Source: Chitinivorax tropicus
GTDB taxonomy: Bacteria; Pseudomonadota; Gammaproteobacteria; Burkholderiales; SCOH01
Direction: 5' to 3'
DNA: 64,000 nucleotides
Assembly (NCBI RefSeq): GCF_014202905.1
Contig: NZ_JACHHY010000016.1
Coordinates: forward strand, 1-64,000
In this document: one piece after another, positions 58,601 to 64,000 of the stretch
Position numbering within the stretch: the first letter of the stretch is position 1
Layout of the letters: the number at the start of each line of letters is the position of its first letter
Made by a program: the position numbers and the translations under genes
Notes under the pieces: generated by a model
The model's database searches: none
What the model was told of the DNA's origin: nothing
The model's input: only the letters and a program-made list of their open reading frames with translations

Positions 58601-59809
58601 TCAGAATAGCTCCACAGACCCAGAGTCCATGCTCACTTGTGCTACAGGTGATAACTTGGTGGTACTGAGCTCCATATGACGCTCATCAGATAGCTGGGCG
58701 GCTTTGTCCACCTCCTCGATCACCATCGGCAGCGACATATTGGGAACTCCTTGTAGGTGTTTGACTGGCTCCAACAAGTGCTCGACATGGATTTGGGCAT
58801 GCCCCAGAAGCTGGCCCGCCAGATCCTGAAACTGCAGATTGGTCACCGCCTTGCCGACCAATATGTCAAACTGGGCTGCCGTGTCCGCCAGCTCGCGCGC
58901 CATCGCATCATTCTGCTCATTGATCTGTTTGATCACTTCCATCATATAGAACACATGTTGTTGTGCTCTCAATGAGCCGGTCATGTCATTGGAGGCAATC
59001 TTGGTCATCGATGCTTCCGCATTGCTGACCGCTTTATGCATACGATCCATCTGCTCTCGGATCTGGTGGCTGAAACCCGCTGTCCGTACAGACAAGTTCC
59101 GCACCTCGTCAGCCACCACCACAAACCCTCTCCCCGCCTCGCCAGCCCGGGCAGCTTCAATGGCCGCATTCAACGCCAGGAAATTGGTCTGCCTGGCAAT
59201 GCCCTCAATCTCACCCAGAATCCCCCCAACCTGCTCGACCATTTTCCAGATCTCATCCATCTGATCGACCAAACTGACCGCCATCTTTGATGTTTCAGTG
59301 ATCTGCGTCACAAAGGATTTCAAGGTGGTGCCCACTTCAGACAGAAACGCCGAAAAATTCACACCTTCAGAATTGTCAGCGGTCTTCGATTGCTGCCTTG
59401 TCCGGTCATTGGTATCCAGCAGGTCGCGTGTCAGTTGTTGTTGTCGCGACGACACGCCATTCATCTCGTGAAAGACAGAGATCAGTTGCACCCCTGCATC
59501 CGAGATCAAAGAGGCCAAGCGGCTCATCTCCTGCCCGGCGAGATCCCCTTGCTTGGCGCAATTGTTGCCCAATTCACCCAGCTTCTGGATCAACTCGTTG
59601 ATCTGGTTGGGCAACAGGTCACGCTGTTGAGCGTGCTCCACAGGTTGAGCACCCGAGTGATTGAGTAGAAATGACTTTGCGGAAAAAGCGATTCCACCCG
59701 TCATCAAGACTGAAATGAGCAGGCCCACCCCCTCAAGCCACCAACCAAGACCTGCCGACAGCCCCGAAAAGAGCAATACAGACATGAATAGCCGAGGCAC
59801 CGACACCAC
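58601..59809 (-). CDS. Methyl-accepting chemotaxis-type signal transducer, short form
   Basis: 402 residues from the GTG at 59809, chosen because AGGAGG lies 6 bases upstream; the longer frame starts at a TTG. Two hydrophobic segments (LFMSVLLFSGLSAGLGWW, VGLLISVLMTGGIAFSA) form an N-terminal hairpin with almost no periplasmic loop and no HAMP. The signalling tip is IEGIARQTNFLALNAAIEAA, with Arg-Gln where other MCPs of this operon have Phe-Gln. After the short hairpin comes a C-terminal extension with a hydrophobic, His-containing helix pair (FQDLAGQLLGHAQIHVEHLL). The tail SGSVELF resembles the CheD tail. It heads the chemotaxis operon. Confidence 0.9.
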   Translation of the reverse strand: MVSVPRLFMSVLLFSGLSAGLGWWLEGVGLLISVLMTGGIAFSAKSFLLNHSGAQPVEHAQQRDLLPNQINELIQKLGELGNNCAKQGDLAGQEMSRLASLISDAGVQLISVFHEMNGVSSRQQQLTRDLLDTNDRTRQQSKTADNSEGVNFSAFLSEVGTTLKSFVTQITETSKMAVSLVDQMDEIWKMVEQVGGILGEIEGIARQTNFLALNAAIEAARAGEAGRGFVVVADEVRNLSVRTAGFSHQIREQMDRMHKAVSNAEASMTKIASNDMTGSLRAQQHVFYMMEVIKQINEQNDAMARELADTAAQFDILVGKAVTNLQFQDLAGQLLGHAQIHVEHLLEPVKHLQGVPNMSLPMVIEEVDKAAQLSDERHMELSTTKLSPVAQVSMDSGSVELF

Positions 59810-60029
59810 GTGTCTCCTCCTGTTTTTGGACCTGCGAATGAACAAACCCTTCCACGGGTACAGATACAGCCCGCAGTCTCTTCCGTTTTAGTTGGCACCC
59901 GATCATGGTGCAAGGCATTTCACTGGCGTATCAAACCGGCCCTGTCGTCATTTCCAGCAGGGCCGTCAGGTTCTACTTATAGTTAAATTCTGATCACTCT
60001 GCTGAATGTCTTTGTTACGAGGTGACTCC

Positions 60030-61250
60030 ATGATCAAGAAAATCGATGCCAGTCAGCTGAAGGTTGGCATGTATATTCACGATCTGAGTTGTGATTGGAT
60101 GTCACACCCGTTCGTGCGCAACCGCTTCAAGCTCAGCTCCGATACTGAAATCGAGAAAATCATCCAGGCCGGCATCCACGATGTATACATTGATACCGAC
60201 CGAGGCTTGGATGTCAGTGATGCCCCAACCCAGAACGAAGTCGAAACCGCACTACAGCAGGAGATGCTGGAAATCGTCAGCCGCGCAGATCCCGTAATCA
60301 TCAGGGTCAGTGCTGCGGAGGAAAGCCAACGCGCCAAGCAGATCAAGAATCAGGCGGCATCGCTGGTGCGCAATGTCATGCAGGATGTCCGGTTGGGCAA
60401 GGCCATCCAGCTCGAACAAGTCGAGCCGGTGGTCACCAACATCACCGAGTCGATTCTGAGGAATTCCGGGGCATTGATTGGGCTGATGCGAATCAAAAAC
60501 AAAGACGACTATACCTTTTTACACTCTGTCAGCGTGTGCACCCTGCTGGTGGCATTCTGTCGCTCGGTCGGCATGAATGAAGAGCAGACCCGGCAAGCGG
60601 GGCTGGGCGGTCTGTTGCATGACACAGGTAAGGCATTGGTACCAGACGACATTTTGAACAAACCTGGTCGTTTGACCGATCAGGAATTTGATGTGATCAG
60701 GCGACACCCCAAGGATGGCTTTGACATATTGCTGAAAACACCGGGTGTCGGTGAAGTTCCGCTGGATATCACCCTGCACCACCACGAGCGTGTCGATGGC
60801 AGCGGCTATCCAGACAAGCAGGCAGGAGAAGGCATCAGCACCTTGGCCAAAATGGCCGCCATTGTCGACGTCTATGACGCCATCACCGCAGATCGCTGCT
60901 ACCACAAGGGCATGCCCGCCACCGACGCGCTACGCAAACTGCTTGAATGGAGCAAACACCACTTTGAACCGAGACTGGTGCAGGCGTTCATGCGCTGCGT
61001 CGGTATCTATCCTGTTGGCACCCTGGTGCTGCTCAAAAGTGGCAGATTAGGGGTCGTGATGGAACAGAATGACGGTAATCTGGTATCCCCGAAAGTGAAG
61101 ATTTTCTTCAGCTCAAAATCGAACACCTATATCCCGCCGCAGGAGATTGACTTATCCAAACCTATGGGAAAAGGTGGTGCCGACAAGATCGTCAGCCACG
61201 AAAACCCCACCAAATGGGGCATTGACCCCAACCGCTTCCTCACCACATGA
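60030..61250 (+). CDS. HD-GYP domain c-di-GMP phosphodiesterase with N-terminal DUF3391
   Basis: 406 residues from the ATG at 60030 (GAGGTG 6 bases upstream). The N-terminal DUF3391 region reads KKIDASQLKVGMYIHDL. The HD-GYP domain has HSVSVCTLLVAF, LLHDTGKALVPDDILNKPG (HD), the second metal site HHERVDGSGYPDK (HH...GYP) and MAAIVDVYDAITADR. It should degrade c-di-GMP, favouring motility. It is divergent from the chemotaxis operon, which suits joint control. Confidence 0.94.
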   Translation: MIKKIDASQLKVGMYIHDLSCDWMSHPFVRNRFKLSSDTEIEKIIQAGIHDVYIDTDRGLDVSDAPTQNEVETALQQEMLEIVSRADPVIIRVSAAEESQRAKQIKNQAASLVRNVMQDVRLGKAIQLEQVEPVVTNITESILRNSGALIGLMRIKNKDDYTFLHSVSVCTLLVAFCRSVGMNEEQTRQAGLGGLLHDTGKALVPDDILNKPGRLTDQEFDVIRRHPKDGFDILLKTPGVGEVPLDITLHHHERVDGSGYPDKQAGEGISTLAKMAAIVDVYDAITADRCYHKGMPATDALRKLLEWSKHHFEPRLVQAFMRCVGIYPVGTLVLLKSGRLGVVMEQNDGNLVSPKVKIFFSSKSNTYIPPQEIDLSKPMGKGGADKIVSHENPTKWGIDPNRFLTT

Positions 61251-61680
61251 CCTGCTCCAGCCCCTCTGCCGACCTCAGACTTGATAAATCAATAGCTTCA
61301 ACAGCTGGCTGACCTTCCATTCCGCATAGAAATCGACACGCGGCGTGCCGACTGGGGTTTGGCCTGTCATTTTTTTATCAGAAATTGTTCTTCGAAATAA
61401 CAAAATAATCTGTTATATCAGAAATGGCAAATATATAGCCTCATTTCGCGCAATAGAGCTGTTTTTACATATTTTATCAACACGCTCAGCACCAGCCACC
61501 TAGCCGATCGTCAGGTATTCCATTGACAATAAATATTACTTATGGCAAAAAACTGTAAGAAAATTTTATTAATTGCTACATATCAAACATTACTGCTTTG
61601 TCATATTATTGACGCGAAGCACAAATCCATGTGCATAATTCGCCTTGGGAGTCATACCCAATTCAGAAAGGAGTTTCCCA
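61251..61680. other. AT-rich intergenic region upstream of the PEP-CTERM gene
   Basis: 430 bases, markedly AT-rich. A weak sigma-54-like candidate, TGGCA with GG at 61426-61427 and GC at 61438-61439 (correct 12-base offset), lies 240 bases before the ATG, but the -12 box is poor. AAGGAG at 61670-61675 is the ribosome binding site of the next gene. No gene is supported. Confidence 0.35.
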
Positions 61681-62220
61681 ATGCAAGTGTTGAAGAAGAC
61701 CCTGACCGGTGCGGCCCTGGCTACCAGCTTGGTGCTCATGTCCGGTATCACCAATGCGGCCACTTACAATGTAGGCGAACTGACCAAGTACACCAACGTT
61801 GTGATCAAACCTGGTATCAACGGCGACGACACGTTTGCTGATACCTTCAAGTTCTCTGTCGGCGAAAAATTCAAGCTGGGTGCATCACTGGCTGAAATCA
61901 ATGCAGCTGGCCTGCCCAACATCCTGAATCTGGATGCGCTGAGCGGCAATCTGTACAAGTTGGTGAATGGTAGCTGGACTGCCATGAACCTGGGCACCTC
62001 GCTGTCCGGCAGTGGTGTTCTGTCTGGCTCGTTCTCTTCCGGCGTGCTGGAAGCTGGTCAATACCGTCTGAACATCAGCGGCATCCTGTCTGGCGTGTTT
62101 GGTGGCGGCTATGGCCTGAGCCTGCATGCCAATGCAGTACCAGAGCCTTCCGAATACCTGATGATGCTGGCAGGTCTGGGCGTGATTGGTTACGCTGTAC
62201 GCCGCAAGCGCGCGCAGTAA
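61681..62220 (+). CDS. PEP-CTERM sorting-domain protein
   Basis: 179 residues from the ATG at 61681, with AAGGAG 5-6 bases upstream deciding the start over longer in-frame options. An N-terminal signal peptide ends near SGITNAA. The C-terminal sorting signal is VPEPSEYLMMLAGLGVIGYA, followed by RRKRAQ. Such proteins are processed by the exosortase EpsH/XrtA and usually belong to the exopolysaccharide or biofilm matrix. The middle is a beta-rich, Gly/Leu/Ser-rich domain with no named family. No exosortase gene is in this window. Confidence 0.92.
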   Translation: MQVLKKTLTGAALATSLVLMSGITNAATYNVGELTKYTNVVIKPGINGDDTFADTFKFSVGEKFKLGASLAEINAAGLPNILNLDALSGNLYKLVNGSWTAMNLGTSLSGSGVLSGSFSSGVLEAGQYRLNISGILSGVFGGGYGLSLHANAVPEPSEYLMMLAGLGVIGYAVRRKRAQ

Positions 62221-62279
62221 TCGATACTGACCACATCAGGCGTTTTCAGCCTGGCGTGGTCTGGCCTTGTAGAAAGCAA

Positions 62280-62306
62280 ACGGGCACAGCAATGTGCCCG
62301 TCTTTG
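62280..62306 (+). terminator. Hairpin terminator after the PEP-CTERM gene
   Basis: ACGGGCACA (62280-62288), GCAA loop, TGTGCCCGT (62293-62301), then CTTTG. A second, imperfect hairpin (ACCACATCAGGC with GCCTGGCGTGGT) lies just upstream at about 62230-62260. Confidence 0.8.
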
Positions 62307-62341
62307 CGTGGTGCTGCCCAGTACCCAGGCTTTCCAGCAGC

Positions 62342-62611
62342 CTAGGCAGTCGCCTGCTCAAGCCTTGTCAACCAGATCATCGCAGCCGCATCGGTTGATC
62401 CACACATGTCTGCACTTGGACGTAAGCTGCCGCATACCGCAGGGCGGCGCGGGTCACCAAACAGCTGGCATCGATTGTCCATGGTCAGTTGGGCACAACG
62501 TACACCAGCTGGCTTACCAGATGGCATGCCTGGAATGGAACTTGAAATCGATGGCGCAATACAACACGCGCCACAGCCTGGGCGACATTCCATCACGCTA
62601 CCCGGTGCCAT
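62342..62611 (-). CDS. YkgJ-type cysteine-cluster protein
   Basis: About 89 residues from the ATG at 62611, whose first base overlaps the TGA stop of the TPR gene by one base; ATG at 62593 ([11 protein letters not shown]) is an alternative. Cys residues are arranged as CRPGCGACC, then C, C, C and C, the pattern of the YkgJ/UPF0153 family, presumed to bind zinc or an iron-sulfur cluster. Function is unknown. It is coupled to the upstream TPR gene. Confidence 0.8.
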   Translation of the reverse strand: MAPGSVMECRPGCGACCIAPSISSSIPGMPSGKPAGVRCAQLTMDNRCQLFGDPRRPAVCGSLRPSADMCGSTDAAAMIWLTRLEQATA

Positions 62612-64000
62612 CAACTACATGCCTTTTGTTTTTTCAACCAGCTCAGACCACCGCTGTTTTTCCATAAAGCATGGTACTGCTGGCGATAGGCAGCTCCTTC
62701 CTCCGCTTGAGAATCGCCAGGCTGTGCCCGTTTGGCGCGACTTTGTATCAACATGGCGGCCAGTTGCGGGTTGGTCTGTATGCCCCGCTCCAGCACGGTG
62801 GTTGCCTGTTCTTCATTGCCCACCAGGAACAAGGCCAGCGCATGGTTGAAACACATTTCTGCATTGTCCTCGGAAAAAGCTTCTCCCAATGCAATCATCT
62901 TATCCAGCTGATTTGTTGTCAGATACTGATAACCCAAGTGGTAACGTAGCTGCTGTTCATCCGTAGGATTCAACCCCAGCACCAAGCGCTCCAGGTGCTG
63001 AAGTTGCACGTCGCCAGATTGTGTCAATGCCATGACCCCCAGCATGCGTAGCAGTGGCCGGTTTTCTGGCTTGCGCCAAGGCAATTGCACTGTCCCTTGC
63101 TGTTCACTGCTCAATAGCAAATCTGTAATGGCTTCAATCCGCACACTCAGTTGCTCCAGCACAGGCAGAACGGACTCGTCTTTTTCTTCATCCAGCATTG
63201 AAGCGAGGAAATACAACTGATCCAGAATCGTCACATTGTCAAATGCTGTTGGATTTGCCTTCAGCCAGGTCAACCATTTATCACGCTGTGCCAACACGTC
63301 CCACAATGCCTCTTCCTGCTCAGATGTGTCCCCCTGTATCGATCTCAGCACCTCTTCCCAGGTCGATTCCAGCGTCGCCAGCTCTGGTAGCGCCTGCAGC
63401 ACCATCCCACCATCTTCAGCAGGTTGAAGGGTGTAGCGGGCCTGCGCAACGGGTAGCGTATCCAACAGTTGCCCCAATGGTGCAAACCAACGGTATTCCT
63501 CTTCACTGGCCATGCCCATTTCACGCTGTATTGCAGCAGGGTCAGTAATCACCTCTTCCATGAACGATAGTGGCTGTGCATACAGATGTGGGCTGATCTT
63601 TTTGTAATGCGCCCGCCAAAACGCCGCTCGCTCGACAGCTCGGGCAACATCATGGCCTGCCAGCCACAGCGTAACCTCCAAAGGGCCCAACGCTGGGTGA
63701 TCCGGCGCCAGATGCTGGGCCTTGCTGAACGCCTCCATGGCCAGATCGTGTTCGCCGGCATCGGCATGGATTGCAGCCAAGCGCCGCCAAGCCACCGCTT
63801 GCAGAAACTGGCTCTGGCAGGACAACACCGCTTCCAATAATTGTGTGCGCTTCTTGGGCTTATTGAGTGCCAGATAGCTATCCATCAACACATCAAAGGC
63901 CAACTCAGCACGCTCATCCAGCAAAGCAGATTGTTTGAAAATCGGCTCAAGCAATAGCACTGCGCGCTCGTGCTGATTGCGCTCAGCCCACCCTATCGCA
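62611..64000 (-). CDS. Tetratricopeptide-repeat protein, 5' end outside the window
   Basis: At least 462 residues are encoded. A GTG at 63960 could start a 449-residue product, but the frame stays open and coding-like to the window edge ([13 protein letters not shown] before it), so the gene is probably cut. Helical repeats such as [33 protein letters not shown] and [14 protein letters not shown] are TPR-like. No enzyme motif or signal is visible. It is probably a scaffold or adaptor; no specific function is assigned. It is coupled to the YkgJ-like gene by a one-base stop/start overlap. Confidence 0.75.
   Translation of the reverse strand, partial: AIGWAERNQHERAVLLLEPIFKQSALLDERAELAFDVLMDSYLALNKPKKRTQLLEAVLSCQSQFLQAVAWRRLAAIHADAGEHDLAMEAFSKAQHLAPDHPALGPLEVTLWLAGHDVARAVERAAFWRAHYKKISPHLYAQPLSFMEEVITDPAAIQREMGMASEEEYRWFAPLGQLLDTLPVAQARYTLQPAEDGGMVLQALPELATLESTWEEVLRSIQGDTSEQEEALWDVLAQRDKWLTWLKANPTAFDNVTILDQLYFLASMLDEEKDESVLPVLEQLSVRIEAITDLLLSSEQQGTVQLPWRKPENRPLLRMLGVMALTQSGDVQLQHLERLVLGLNPTDEQQLRYHLGYQYLTTNQLDKMIALGEAFSEDNAEMCFNHALALFLVGNEEQATTVLERGIQTNPQLAAMLIQSRAKRAQPGDSQAEEGAAYRQQYHALWKNSGGLSWLKKQKACS

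Noticed and set aside
1..64000. CRISPR arrays, tRNA or rRNA genes, prophage or intact insertion sequences
   Set aside because: No regularly spaced repeats, no tRNA-like T-loop and acceptor pairing, no rRNA blocks and no transposase or integrase frames were recognised on either strand.

Overview
This 64 kb window is chromosomal DNA from a Gram-negative, flagellated, chemotactic proteobacterium, most likely a betaproteobacterium. The evidence is a PlsB acyltransferase, the yqgE-ruvX-pyrB-pyrC' cluster with a zinc-ligand-less dihydroorotase-like protein, a PEP-CTERM protein, and a CheD-containing chemotaxis operon. No rRNA, tRNA, CRISPR array or intact insertion sequence was seen. Four copies of the ParB-binding site parS (three share the exact 14-base core GTTTCACGTGAAAC, one has a changed core base) lie between 28.3 and 56.2 kb, which suggests the window is close to the replication origin.

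Region 1 (1-13 kb) is accessory. It opens with the end of an HlyD-type type I secretion adaptor, followed by a 2590-residue toxin. The toxin combines an N-terminal diphtheria/exotoxin A-type ADP-ribosyltransferase, a second R-S-E type ADP-ribosyltransferase, a C58 (YopT-like) cysteine peptidase, a TcdA/TcdB/Mcf-like translocation segment and degenerate RTX repeats. Next come an AraC/GyrI-like regulator, a membrane fatty acid hydroxylase, and a flagellin carrying a zinc metalloprotease in its variable region (flagellinolysin) behind a near-consensus sigma-28 promoter. An HD-domain phosphohydrolase converges on the flagellin gene.

Region 2 (13-18.5 kb) encodes an indigoidine (blue pigment) synthetase of A-Ox-T-TE type. 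A PptA-like tautomerase lies in frame at its 3' end, with its own ribosome binding site and ATG. A small zinc-ribbon protein follows.

Region 3 (18.5-45.5 kb) is mostly housekeeping: plsB, a GNAT acetyltransferase, tcdA, a secreted pyroglutamyl-peptidase-like protein with Ser in place of Cys, an RNB ribonuclease, a TonB-like protein, phrB, yqgE-ruvX-pyrB-pyrC', an acyl-CoA-binding protein, small envelope proteins, an O-methyltransferase, a periplasmic glutathione peroxidase with an FAD oxidoreductase, a LysR regulator, RhlE helicase, a Fic AMPylase, a sensor kinase/FixJ regulator/CoA-transferase set and a YidB-like protein.

Region 4 (45.5-60 kb) is one long leftward chemotaxis operon: MCP, cheY, cheA, cheW, three MCPs, cheR, cheD, cheB. 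Two of the MCPs share about 746 bp of almost identical DNA. Region 5 (60-64 kb) carries an HD-GYP phosphodiesterase, a PEP-CTERM protein, a YkgJ-like cysteine-cluster protein and a TPR protein cut by the window edge.

The most novel object is the multi-effector toxin at 283-8055. Its order (effectors, peptidase, pore, repeats) parallels the large clostridial toxins and Mcf/FitD, but its first effector belongs to the rare eEF2-targeting diphtheria toxin group and is placed at the opposite end from where exotoxin A carries it.
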